From Cristatella mucedo (lineage: Eukaryota; Bryozoa; Phylactolaemata; Cristatellidae), in contig WPIO01000097.1 of the NCBI GenBank assembly GCA_009760855.2, positions 1,458,001 through 1,522,000 of the forward strand: a stretch of 64,000 nucleotides of DNA. Direction: 5' to 3'. Positions 13,297 through 23,939 of this stretch are shown one piece after another. Numbering within the stretch: position 1 is the first letter of the stretch; every line of letters starts with the position of its first letter. The notes below the pieces were generated by a model. The model had not been told where the DNA came from and did no database searches. It saw only the letters and a list, made by a program, of their open reading frames with translations. The position numbers were made by a program, and so were the translations under genes.

Positions 13297-13400
13297 TATA
13301 TAAGTAATAACGATACATTTATATGGCACCCTCAAATATCTTAATCTCTTTCTAGGCACTTTCCATACTCTGTAGGGTTTGACATTGAACATTGACATGC
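13297..13400 (-). mobile_element. LINE-A 3' tail
   Basis: On the minus strand: GGAAAGTGCCTAGAAAGAG, a stem partner, GGTGCCATATAAATG and an ATT-like end. Tail only, in a STIL intron. Confidence 0.65.
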
Positions 13401-13527
13401 TACTTAAAATCATTAGGAAAGGGAAGTCAGACAGCAATTAACTAGACTGGAATTGAAAATAGAATCTATATTCAAGAATGCATAACGCATGCTTGTCCTT
13501 GGATCTGGCTGTGTGAACTAGCAGTGC

Positions 13528-13530
<3 letters not shown>

Positions 13531-13592
<62 letters not shown>
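13531..13592. repeat. (GA)n microsatellite
   Basis: About 30 perfect GA units in a STIL intron. Confidence 0.97.
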
Positions 13593-13594
<2 letters not shown>

Positions 13595-13859
13595 GTTGGT
13601 GATGCACGCATCCAGACTCAAGGGGATAACAAAGGTTCCATTGATGATTATCTAGTTCACCAAGGTCTTCTTACCTACTAGCTTATAGCTGGCTCCCACA
13701 TATGTGGTGAAGTGTGGGCAACGAAGCAGAAAAAACGATAATTTAGAAGGTGACTGAAGTTACAGGAAGCGTTTGTGTGCTATCAGTAAGAGCGGTTTAT
13801 CTGCTGCAAAGAAGTACTTCTCATATTGGCGGTAATAAGAGTTAATAGTAATAATAAAA

Positions 13860-14450
13860 TTATAATTAATAATAATGGACAGCAGCCAGACGGAGAGTAT
13901 AGATAGTGAGAAGAAGGGGGCTTAAGATCAAACCCTGAGGTACCACATACCTCAAGTGCTCCCTAGGTGACCCTTAGTCGTTTGTGTACATCTACACTGT
14001 AACATCTTTCACTTCACATCAAGCAGGCCCCGACCCAGTTTAGCTCTGTGACAGTGATAGCCAGACATGCGGAAAGGTGCTCCGTAAGGATCTGGTGGTC
14101 GATAGTGTTAGATGCTGCTGAGAGAGCCTGGAGACTCAGTCAAGAAGCACTAGCCTGATCAGCAGTGTTCAGTGAGTCACTGCATACTCAATGCAGAGCA
14201 TTTCTGAGGAGTGGTTAGCTCTAAATCTGATTGGAACCTTCGAACGAGATCTCATGAATGGATGTAATTGTGTAGTTTCTGGGCCACCACTCGTTCAAGT
14301 GTATTTGATAAGAATGGCAGAAGGGAGACTGTATGAAAGTTACTAAAGTTCTCATGATCTTTAACACAAGGAAACCCTAACGTATGAGGATTTGAACCCG
14401 CTATATCAGGGTCATGAGCCCATTGGTTCTTGCCTTGCTTCAACAGATGA
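13860..14450 (-). mobile_element. LINE-A fragment (RT N-terminal half)
   Basis: The minus strand encodes a decayed version of the LINE-A RT start: NFHTVSLLPFLSNTLERVVA (14252-14443), then SAASNTIDHQIL-like sequence and a GVPQG-like region, with many stops. It ends on the left in an ATT-rich tract. Antisense in a STIL intron. Confidence 0.7.
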
Positions 14451-14720
14451 GTGTCACGTAATTCCTTATCGACACGATGAAGACTTTACTTCGTATGGCA
14501 CAACAACTGCGCGAGGCATTGTCACTGTTTAGGTTATGGATACTTATGAGGCTCTGTTGTATGCTTGACCATGGGCTTGGGTATTTATGAATGCCTTATG
14601 CTGAGGATGTCTTACGGCAAAGCTACAGGGTAATAATCTTGTTGCCGCTGGATCAAGCATCGGTCGCAGTTCATTTGTAACTTGTACTCTTGTGCCTACT
14701 TCTGGGATGTTTGTTTGTAG

Positions 14721-14904
14721 ATCTCCTGGTAGGGGCTCTTCATCGGATGGAAGTGGTGGTCGTCAAGATTGTACGAAGAAGGATAAAGCCATTCGTGCTG
14801 ACACCATGGACTGCTATTTGCAGCCTAACAGTTGCCAGTGCTTGCTCCATCTAGACCGTTCTTCTCACGGTGATGATAGTGTCTCACCTTCCCAGCAGTG
14901 CAAG
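14721..14904 (+). CDS. STIL: STIL exon
   Basis: Acceptor TTTGTTTGTAG, one base completing an Arg codon with the previous exon, 61 codons, consensus donor GTAAGT. Peptide: SPGRGSSSDGSGGRQD, KKDKAIRADTMDCYL and HGDDSVSPSQQCK. I recognise no domain in this exon. It is placed in STIL by strand, phase and position between two recognisable exons. Confidence 0.65.
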
Positions 14905-15489
14905 GTAAGTAAACATGAATTAGGTAGAGTCTGGGACATACACTTGCAACTGGGCTTTGTCACCCTAACCTGTGCTCACATTTGAAACAGTGCGCATATT
15001 TCTAGCATCCTCTGTTTTATCTGGATTCTTTGGTTTAAATATTGATTTTGGACAAGCTGTAGAATGCTATCAACTATCATTATGCTATCCGCTGCTTTTT
15101 GTAAACAAAAAAGAATAGCTGAAATGTAGGCAGAGGCTGCTGCTGACGCTAAGTTGTTGTATGAACCTCGCCGGATGCTAATTATTTTCTTATGCTTCTG
15201 CTTTGATGGCTGATCATGGCCACCTGTCGTAAAGCTTCCCAGTTTCTTTGCCCTGCCATTGCCTCTGCCCTGCCTCAAAATGAGGTCATCTTGGACTTCT
15301 TACTATATGAATCTCAGTAGACCTCAAGCTGTAAGTATAATGTTCCTATCGTTCCAATTAGTTTTTAAAGAAAAATCTACATGACATGGTGATCTCAAGC
15401 TTTCTCGACAACGTTACTTTCAAGATTTTCTGCTGGTAATTGGAAGCACTTACTTGTATTTTACTTGTTGCCTATAGTACGACCCCTAG

Positions 15490-16645
15490 TTTGTAACATG
15501 CACTGAATCATGCACATGTAGTTACGCAAAGCAGCGAAGGGAAAGCTTAGCAGAACAGAGCAGGTTTTTAACTGGTACCTAAATAATGCAAATACTATGC
15601 AGGTGGTAGTAAGAGTCGGAACCTGAAAGCCCGATAACCAAACGATTTCAATTGAGCATGAGGGAGGAACTGCGAGACGACTGAGCCTGGAAGCGGGTGA
15701 GGCAAGCGCGAAGGAGGTCGAATATGTAGGCTGGTCCAAGCTAGTAAAGGGACCTGTCAGTCCATAGAGAAGATCTTGAAATCGATTCGATGCTTGATAG
15801 AGATCCAGTGGCACTCAGACAGGAGTGGTGCGATGTCACAGCTATGCCGTTGGCGGCATACTGAACAAGCTGCCGAGTTTTGCACGAGTTGCAGGCGATT
15901 AAAGGTGAACAACAGAAATTCTAAATAAAGGGAATTGTAGCAATCTAGACAGAATGTCACAAACGTGTGAACAGGGTTGGCTGTCTTTTTCTGTTTAAGC
16001 AGGGCCTGATTTTAGCATTGTTCCTCGGCAAAAGTAGACCGACTGTACGGTGGATACACTGTGCTCATTGAATGTAAGTCGTTATGGAACAGCACGCCCC
16101 AGAGGTCACCAGAGTGATGCTAGATGGAACAATCTTGAGGGTGAAGTATTCCAACTTGACCGTGACACTAGGCTTGCCCATAACTGTTTGGTTGGTCTTA
16201 TTGCCCTTAAGCTCGGGGAAGTTACACGAAATTACAAGGGCCATCCAAAAGTTAATTGACGTTGATGCAGGCTGCAAGGGAATCACGCGAGTCGGATGCA
16301 GAGCAAGGTTTAGAGCGGTCAAAGGGTATGTAGAGCTGAGTGTCATCGGCGTAGAAAAGAAGCCAAGCTTGTGCTTGGTCGTGACATCGGCCAGAGAGAA
16401 CGTCTAGATTAGTGAAAGGAAGGGACCTACGACCGAACCCTGAGGTGCCCCACACTTTAAAGGCTCTTCATGTGGCCAGCAGCTATTCACACTTTTGCTC
16501 TTGACTTCTCTCGCTGAGGTAGGATATAGCACAGTGTAGCACTGTGCTAGCGGTACCTAGGCGTGTTCGAGTGGTGCTCCAAGAGGATCAACTATCTCGA
16601 AAGCTGCTGAGAGATCTAGAGGAGAAGCAGCAGGAAGGCGCCGCC
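15490..16645 (-). mobile_element. LINE-A fragment (RT palm to C-terminus)
   Basis: The minus strand carries LLFYADDTQLYIPFDRS, then DSRDSLAACI, a MGKPSVTVKL block, and LQLVQNSAACSVCRQR with a CHWISIKHRIDFK end, the successive LINE-A reverse transcriptase landmarks. They are in several frames, so the copy is dead. It lies antisense in a STIL intron and ends about 110 bp before the next STIL exon. Confidence 0.8.
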
Positions 16646-16757
16646 GTCATGAGCATTGCTGAGATGGTCATTATGAGCCCGAAACCATTGACGAACTCAC
16701 TGCATTGTGACGTTGCTGGCGATTGCATTTTTTGAATCGGCACGATTTCCTTTGTAG

Positions 16758-16966
16758 GCCACCCCTGCAAAACTTAGCACACACAGCTTCCAGGATGCCT
16801 CTCGTAACGGTGTCCACGACCACAAAGACAGCTGCTGCCAGTTTGCAGTTGCCCTGTGTAGCAACAGCTGCCCTGAGAGTCGTGAACCATCAAAAACCTG
16901 CGGCGAGTCAACTTTGCTCAATGCCACCGTAAGGATGGGCATAGACCTAGCAGAAGCCCCAACGAG
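16758..16966 (+). CDS. STIL: STIL exon (LNAT block)
   Basis: Acceptor TTCCTTTGTAG, 69 codons plus two bases. The donor chosen is GTTAGT at 16967. A stronger-looking GTAAGG at 16929 would leave phase 0 and run into a stop in the next exon, whereas 16967 gives the needed two leftover bases. The extra residues also fit: STLLNATVRMGIDLAEAP parallels CVLNATLKQL...GVKID of vertebrate STIL, the block just before the STAN region. The first part (ATPAKLSTHSFQDASRN, then Cys-rich) is not recognised. This exon is open in two frames; phase decides. Confidence 0.68.
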
Positions 16967-17199
16967 GTTAGTTTCGTCATGGTTAGCTTCGAATTTTCTT
17001 TGTTGCAAGGTGCTCGTACGTGATATGCAAGGCTGTAGATATGTGCAGATGCGAATGCAATTTGGTTTATTTGGAAACAACTCCTAGCCTACCTGTGTGT
17101 CTGTTCGGGCTGATACTGAACTCTACGAGAGCACAGCATTTTGTTGGCAGAAATGGAAGAAAACAAATACGTTTTCTTTTTTGAGTTGTACTCTGTGAC

Positions 17200-17640
17200 A
17201 TCTCATTGTGCTTGCAATTTCACCAAACCATGTTTACTTTGTGTGCTCACCTCGCCAGACCTTAATGTAATGCATCTCCTTCTGTAACTCCACAAAGCCT
17301 CAAGGACACCGCTTTCAAAGTGTAAGTGGCTTTCGGTATGCGTTCGGTAGCCAACAGACTTTATCTCACGCAGCAAAGAGAAATTGAGAAGCACAGCTGA
17401 GTCAAGAGGGGAGTCAAAGAAGTGAGTAGCATGGAAGTTACAGCTCAGAACGGCTGGAAAGGATGAGCCGAAGTCGGCAGCAGGAGAGGAGATGTCGTTG
17501 CGTTGGAATTGTGGCAGTGAGTTCCACAGTCTAGGACCTGCAGAGCAAAAACCTCTGTTGCCAACTGTCTTTAGGTGAAGAAATAGAACTGATAATTTAT
17601 TTTCCGTAGAAGACTTGCCTGAGGGCACGAGGAGGCTGAA
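17200..17640 (-). mobile_element. LINE-B fragment (C-terminus and 3' end)
   Basis: The minus strand matches the end of the LINE-B copy at 18300-19350: LKTVGNRGFCSAGPRLWNSL, then PAADFGSSFPAVLSCNFHAT, ending in the LINE-B 3' signature CTTTGTGGAGTTACAGA without an (ATT)n tail. With the + copy next to it, this forms an inverted LINE-B pair inside one STIL intron. Confidence 0.75.
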
Positions 17641-18299
17641 ACTTTAAATGCTGAAAGTATATATGTCGTTGCTTTGTATTTACTACTAGTTGACTCGGTG
17701 GCTTTAGCCATCATATTGCAAGTTTTATATCCAACCTAAAAGGACACCGTGATGACACTATTAAGAATTTACCACCAAGCTTGGATGGTCTGCTATCACT
17801 GCTAAAACGAGTGGTGGCAATTATCTTCTAGTTAGGTCGCAGACATGCTTTGGGAAGAGTCCAAACTCTCATGCGAGAGCCAGAGAGCCCGGGCGTCTTC
17901 GGTAAGGTGTACACAAAATTTGATACCCGGCGATTTAAGCAGTCTTTTGTGCAATATTAGCTTGGATGTCAAGCTTCAAGTCGACCCAAGTGCTAGGTGC
18001 GTTTAAAGAGGCTCTAGCCACGTGACAGCATGGACGACTCTTGGGCTTTCGCTCTGTATTGAAGAGTTTCCCAAGACCAGCTTCGTTCTAGCATCGCCGA
18101 TGGATGGTATTCGCTGTTGTTCGGGATCATCAAGGTGGCTCGGCATTGGCAGCAGCCGATTTGCAGGGTTTTAATTGCCTGCCTTGAAGGGCCAGGCTTT
18201 ATCGGCACAGAATTGAAGGAAGATGTGCCATGCATATTATTGTCACATGCCGTTGTTGTGCTTCCTTATACTTTCCTTGAATTGTCGTGTTACCTAGCA

Positions 18300-19350
18300 T
18301 CACTTCTATGCTGACGATACTCAGTTGTATTTGTCATTTAAACCGTCGGAATCTGCTGCAGCAACTGAGAAACTGAATGCTTGCCTTGCCGATATTCGAT
18401 CCTGGATGTCGGAAAACTTCCTGAAATCAAATGACGATAAAACCGAACTGCTTCTCATAGGACACCCTAAGCGTGTGGCTGGATTAAAAGGCTTTGCTGT
18501 TCTAATAGGTGATGCTATTGTGCGACCTTCACCACATGCTCGTAATTTAGGTGTCGTGTTTGACAACTGCCTCAATTTCAAAAGCTTCATTCAGAAGACT
18601 GCCTCTACAGCTAGCCATCACATCCGATCCCTATCCAAGATTAGGAGCTGTCTCCCACAGTGGCTTGCAAAAAATTTAACTAGCTCTTTAGTTCTGTCTT
18701 GGCTTGATTATTGTAATTCCCTTTTGGCTGGGCTGCCAAAGAAAGCGATTATGCCACTACAGCGGACTATGAATATGGCTGCAAGGCTGGTCTTCAAGTC
18801 CCAGCGGTTTGAGCACGTGTCACATTTGCTGAAAGAGCTAGGATGGTTGCCGGTTGAGCAACGGATACAGAGCAAAGTTCTTTTACTGACCCACAAGGCC
18901 CGCCACGGCTTGGCTCCTTCGTACCTAGCTGAACTGCTGCATCAATTTCAGCCTGTTCGTGCCCTCGGGTCCTGTGTGGACAATAAATGAGCTGTCCCAT
19001 TCCTCCACTTAAAGACAGTTGGCGACAGAAGCTCTAGCTCTGCAGGTCCGAGACTGTGGAACTCGCTTCCACAATTCTTACGAAACGACAACTACTCTTC
19101 TGCTGCCGACTATGGCTCATCCTTTTCAGCGGTCCTGAGCTGCCACTTTCATGCTACTCACTCCCTCGACTGCTCTCCCGACTCTGCTATGCTTCCCATT
19201 TTCTCTTTGTTGTGTGAGATGAAGTCTGTTGACTACCGAATGCGTACCGAAAGCCGGTTAGGCTGTGAGTGCACTAGACAAAACTCTCCTGCGTAACACC
19301 CACATAGTCTTTATGACTTTGTGGAGTTACAGACGGAGATACATTACATT
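18300..19350 (+). mobile_element. L2/CR1-like LINE (LINE-B), RT second half and 3' end
   Basis: Starts inside the catalytic motif (...YADDTQLYLSFKPSES) and continues open to 18990: DKTELLLIGHPKRVAG, HARNLGVVFDNCLNFKSFI, WLDYCNSLLAGLPKKAI, LGWLPVEQRIQSKVLLLTHK. It ends near 19345 with TTTGTGGAGTTACAGACGGAG and ATTACATTACAT. This frame is unusually well kept for the window (221 codons), so the copy is younger than most. The endonuclease and RT N-terminal half are missing. Confidence 0.85.
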
Positions 19351-19851
19351 ACATCATTGTTATTTCGGGAAAGCCTTTATCCATTGAAAAGCAAAGCAAA
19401 GGCCTATGCTTGAATGTATGTGGCATTGGTGAGTCTGTCGCGTACGATCGATGAGTATACAAAGGGCTTGTGTGGAATAATCTATAGAGCATTCGTCATC
19501 AGGCTATGTCAACGTCTTGAGTTGCTGCACTGTGGGGTTAGTCCTAGGACAAAATGTCGATTGCTGAAATGTCTAGTCTGTTGGGGGTGTCATATTCGCC
19601 TCTCGATTGAATATCTCGGCCTTCCTAACTCAGACGGCTTTTCCAGGCTTATCGTGCACATTCGAAAGTATCCATTAAACTTAGTGGCAGTCAAACCTGA
19701 TTTCATGAACTCTAGTTAATATATTTTAGTAGATATGTGGTTACATTCACTTTGCCTCGTGCTTTGCTGTAAGCAACACATCTAGCGACATCTACCGACA
19801 TTTAGCCGCATGCATTGTCTGTTATTGTAAGTGATCGCTTGTTTTTTGCAG

Positions 19852-20575
19852 GGACACATCACGCCCCGTGGTAGCAGTGGCCGGCTCACCACAAATTCCT
19901 GCCACGGTTGCACACCTTAACTGTCCACACATTTCGTTGTCAATGGCATCCACTGCTGAGATGCATTTCTCAGACAAGAGCTTGGAAATGAACGTGCTTG
20001 CTGCCAAGTACCTTCGCTGCAGGCAGTGGATCTCCCCATCGGGCTCGAGCATCGTGGACGACCATTCGACTGCTGGCGTCACGCCTCCTCGTAGTTACAC
20101 ATGTGCTGAGACAAGGGAGCCTCTTCGTATGAGTAACACGGTGGCCACAAGCTGCGCCGACTCGACCTTTGCACGAAGTACCGCGTGCGGTCCTGTAAAT
20201 TCTGACTTATTTCAAGCAACCTTGAGCTCCAACTACCGGAGTGCTGGCGAAAGCAAGGAAAATAACTGCTGCACATGCTCCATAGCAAGCCGATCGCAAC
20301 CGTCGATGGCGGCAGCCTGCGGCAGCGGGGCTGTTAAAAGGCAGCTTCTGCCGTCCTGGTCCGAACAGCGAAAGAATGGTTCTGCTGCCTTGAATCCAGA
20401 CTCTGCGAGCATGCGTCAAAATTCAAAAGCAGATAGCTTTCGATCTTTGTCGAGCCCAGATGGCAGTGGCCTGGTGGATATTCCACTCAGCATCTCTGTA
20501 TCACAACCGAATGAGCTGCTGCCGAGCAATATCCTTGACGTTGCCAGGTTGCGAAGCCTTCCCAAACTACTCTAG
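19852..20575 (+). CDS. STIL: STIL last exon (partial STAN region and C-terminal motif)
   Basis: Acceptor GTTTTTTGCAG, one base completing an Arg codon, 240 codons and a TAG stop at 20573-20575. The peptide has ISLSMASTAEMHF, then SLEMNVLAAKYLRCRQW, resembling DLSMEANAIALKYLNENQL in the STAN motif of vertebrate STIL, which binds SAS-6. It ends NILDVARLRSLPKLL, matching the vertebrate STIL terminus FLDVKRLRQLPKLF almost residue for residue. I do not see the second STAN helix (vertebrate MSFATKKYMKRYGL); the sequence there is Ser/Cys-rich. The C-terminal match is the strongest single piece of evidence for STIL. Confidence 0.87.
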
Positions 20576-21245
20576 CAGTTGCTTTCGACTATGGTTTCTT
20601 GCTCGGCGCATCTCTCTGCCCACTGAGATTCCAGCATAGAACTTACGAAATCGCCGTCGAAGGTCGAACCTGGCGTGTTGGCAGTCAGTACTTTTTTGTT
20701 CTTGCTTAGCAACTATGCAGTCGTTATCGAGGTGCCCCGATGTGCGCAATGGTGCAGCGTTTTTTTTGTATAGCCTTACCACTTTTTATGTGGACAGCTT
20801 TTTATGCATCCACGAACCGCACAGTATTCGTGCCACATTCTGCCGATTCTGCGAGCACCAATGAATCAGTCGATCGCTCACAGGTTAGAAGTGCACGTCA
20901 CACGTGTATCTATTGCACCTGCACATCCCATCGTGGTCGTAATTAGTATTGCCTTACAGATGCTCAAAATGATGTTGCATCAGGCTGACTAATGTTGCCA
21001 ACGATATTTGCCTCTACCTGAGCCTGCCTTTGTAAGCACTTAACGTATCTTTATCGAACTTCAGTGGCATGGCCAGTGGAATGACAGCAGTGACTGCAGC
21101 TTTTAAGCTAGCCTAGGGCTAGCTTGTATTTAGTCTTATTTACTTCAGACCTAGCATGCCTGAGTCATTCGAGAACAGACAATCTTAACAGTGCTTAATG
21201 CTTTATAATCTGTAGATCAAGAATAAATTTCAAACATTAGGCATA
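20576..21245 (+). other. Probable STIL 3' UTR
   Basis: About 670 bases after the stop with no conserved frame, ending shortly after an AATAAA at 21222-21227. Inferred from position only. Confidence 0.4.
21222..21227 (+). promoter_or_regulatory. Candidate polyadenylation signal
   Basis: AATAAA on the STIL strand, 647 bases after its stop codon and before the next repeat. Motif only. Confidence 0.4.
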
Positions 21246-21330
21246 TTCTGCCGAATGCTTCTTCAGGCCTAGTAGCACCTCACCCAAGTCAAGGCTGTTT
21301 AACTAGTAAATGCAAAGTGCTGCTACTGCT

Positions 21331-21995
21331 GCTGCTGCTGCTGCTACTACTAATAATATTAATAAGGCATTTATATAGTTACCTAAGGAAACCAATTCTC
21401 TTTCTTGGCATTTCATTTTTGCTGGGAATGAAGCATGTTGATTGGTTAGTGATAACATGCAGTGTAAGCACACATAACCCCACAAAGGACAGTTGGCACG
21501 GAACTTGCAAATGCTGCGAGGAACAGGCTTGCTTTTAGCTTCTTTTAAATGTCGTCAATCAATGGAATGTTGTGACATCAGTCGGGAGTTCAAGGCCTTC
21601 GGGGCATATGAACGAAAGGTACGGTCGCCAAAGGACTTAAGGTTGGTTAAAGGCACAGCCAAACGACTTGAGTCAGACGAGTGGGTGGTACGATGCCTGG
21701 CCGGATTGGGAAATAGTTTGGAGAATTAAGCCGTAGCAAGAGAAAAGGAGGGATCTAAAAGTGTGACAAGAACCCAGAAGAGTCGATATGCTCGTGATGG
21801 GGAGCTATTCCAGGTCGGCGAGAAGTAGTTTAATATGGCGACGTTCACAACAGATGAGCCTGGCCGTTGTTGACTTGTACACCAACCGGAGGCTTTTTTT
21901 GGCATTGGGCAGGCAGGAAGACCTGAGATTAGTGAGTTATAGAAGCCGAGACGGGCACTGTGCACTTTGTTATGCGATAAAAGTCTGGAGCTCAA
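21331..21995 (-). mobile_element. LINE-A fragment with (ATT)n/(GCA)n tail
   Basis: The minus strand runs from an RT C-terminal part (FYNSLISGLPACPMPKK, VVNVAILNYFSPTW) through the 3' UTR (GTGCTTACACTGCATG) and the tail stem to AATATTATTAGTAGTAGCAGCAG. The tail ATT repeat has turned into a GCA triplet repeat. Decayed. Confidence 0.75.
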
Positions 21996-22640
21996 ACGAA
22001 ATCTATTTCTCGTCGTTTTGCGGTAGACTGGAGTGGATTGCAGTACTGACCCAGGCTGTTGTTGTCAATCGTAGCGCATTGCACGAGAATGGCCGTGCCA
22101 ATGCCAATGAAATTATATGAGTACAATTACTGCAGAGGCTGCTGTCATGTGCAATCAAAAAAGGAGCATTTCGCATAGGATTTCTTTCGTTTTGTGGTGA
22201 AATGCAGTGGATTGCGGTATTGGCCCTGGCCGGTGCATTCTATTTCGGTGAACTTTGTGAGAACGCGTGAGTGGAATCGAGCGAAACTTTCTGGGTACAT
22301 TTTAGGTGTAGTGTAGTTTTATATTAAACATTTTTTTGAACTTTTCGCAGCTGATTTGTGGTGGATTTGAGGCGACTTAAAGTGGATTGCTGTACAGGCC
22401 TCCGCCGTTGAAGCTCACTTGCATAAGTGCTCTTGAGCACAATGACAGGAAATTTAGTAGCTACGTAAAATCGAAGGTGTACTTACCACAATATCCGCCC
22501 GAAATTTGAGCTCGGCAACGTCAATGTCCTGCCAATTTTAGCCTAATTAGGGTGGATTGCGTTAATTCTTCGATTCCTATTCTTTATATCTCACCAACAA
22601 TTATTACCGGATCAACTTGGCGAAATTGCAGTAGGCGTTA
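21996..22640 (-). repeat. Satellite of about 175 bp, inverted block (about four units)
   Basis: The core GTGGATTGCNGTA recurs near 22030, 22210, 22385 and 22548, a spacing of about 163-180 bp. It is the reverse complement of the CAATCCACCG core at 23940-25425. The match includes the segments between cores: GGGTACATTTTAG here against its complement near 24245, and GATTTCTTTCGTT here against its complement near 24357. Confidence 0.8.
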
Positions 22641-23041
22641 GTAGCGATTGCAACGGTGAATGAAAAACGTTCAGCCGTTCAGCATGTCATATAAGCTGCT
22701 AAATATTACTGCCCAGCTTAGCAAATCCTGCAAGTGGGTAGGCCACGCCGTCACACATTCAGCTATAAATGGCTTCGTTTTAAGAGTTGCTGTAGCAGCG
22801 AGAACCCTTATCGTGAACCGCTTGGAGCCGTGAGGCAATGTAAACGCTAAGCGCAAACACATCGAGTCCATTTGCGTTCACTGTGTGCTCTTGTCGATCT
22901 GTCGCTATCAGGAGAAGCACAGTCAAGCGTGGCTCTTTTCAGAGGTTAGCTTGCTGCCTTCTGCTTCGCCTTCGTTAATATTCACTCAGTGAGATGACCT
23001 CTCGGCTGCCTTCAAATCTCGCTTTAAATGCAACGGAAGCG
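22641..23041. other. No gene seen
   Basis: Spacer between the satellite block and the SH2-like remnant. No motif or repeat recognised. Confidence 0.5.
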
Positions 23042-23635
23042 TCACGTTCCATGCGTCATACTCGGTACGTTGTTCGTCATGCACGAATGTTCTAGCGGTC
23101 CGGTTAGCTTGATTTGTTTGCCGCCAAGCTGCATGGGCGCATCGCTGTAGTACTGCACCAGCTGCTCGAGTGAATCAAATGTGATTGTCGAAGAAGTCGC
23201 GAGCGACCACCTTTTTGTGCCCTGTAACACGAATAATGGAGCGATGCCTCCGTGCAATTTCGGCAAGGATTAACTTGGTTCGCCAAAAGTAGTAGCAACT
23301 CCGTAACTCGGAAAGCACGAACTTCAAGCAGCTGTAAGCTCCTGTGCAATTTTTCATTGCCTGTAAGCTTAGCAAGATATAAAATCAAAGTGCAGATTAT
23401 TGCCCTTACCCTTGCTGCATAACAGGCCACGGATTCCAACCCATAGACCGAGTAACCTTACATGCAGCCCACCCTCGCTACGGAAAGACGAGAGTAGAGA
23501 CGGATAAAACGAACCATCACACAAAGTGAATGGTAGCCAATGTATAAATACGTACGCCGCCACGTTGTACAAGTTTCACCTTCCGGGGTTGTCCTTCACC
23601 AGAGCGTACAACTAAAACCTGCAAGTACAACGCCA
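23042..23635 (-). pseudogene. SH2-domain-like coding remnant
   Basis: The minus strand encodes TITFDSLEQLVQYYSDAP followed by GGKQIKLTGPL and a stop. This is typical of the end of an SH2 domain (F-x-S-L-x-x-L-V-x-Y-Y, then LKLxxP). Immediately upstream in a different frame is ARRHRSIIRVTGHKK, which looks like the preceding strand, so a one-base frame break or a splice (acceptor GTGTTACAG) separates them. Further upstream VLVVRSGEGQPRKVKL after an acceptor-like TACTTGCAG resembles the SH2 phosphotyrosine-binding FLVRS strand. No intact frame joins the pieces. It could be a split real gene; I favour a decayed one because both sides are satellite. Confidence 0.4.
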
Positions 23636-23939
23636 CGTTTGACCCCGTGAGAGGCAGTAGCAGCAGCCAAGCTCCGAGCGATACGCAAGAGCAATTTCCC
23701 ACCGACCGAGTGACCCGCGTTTTGACCTTCTTCGCCTTGAGCGAACAGACGAGGATAACCTACTAATAATTGGCTCGGGTGCATTTAGAAAGGCCGATGA
23801 TCCACCGATTGAGCCGGGAGAGCGTGTCAGCCGCTACCCAGCAGCCGGCTGGCATGCGTAGCTACGAAACCTCAGGGAACCTCCGGTGCAGCCTGCCTAA
23901 TCGACCAATCGCAGTTGCCGCTTGGCTGGCTAGCGTTGG

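Noticed and set aside
16758-16928. Shorter version of the eighth STIL exon ending at the GTAAGG donor
   Set aside because: It leaves phase 0, which gives a stop 23 codons into the last exon; the donor at 16967 gives the correct phase and adds residues similar to vertebrate STIL.
23517-23702. Minus-strand frame beginning MGNCSC, like a myristoylated kinase N-terminus
   Set aside because: The first codon is GTG in a eukaryotic context and the rest of the frame is not kinase-like.
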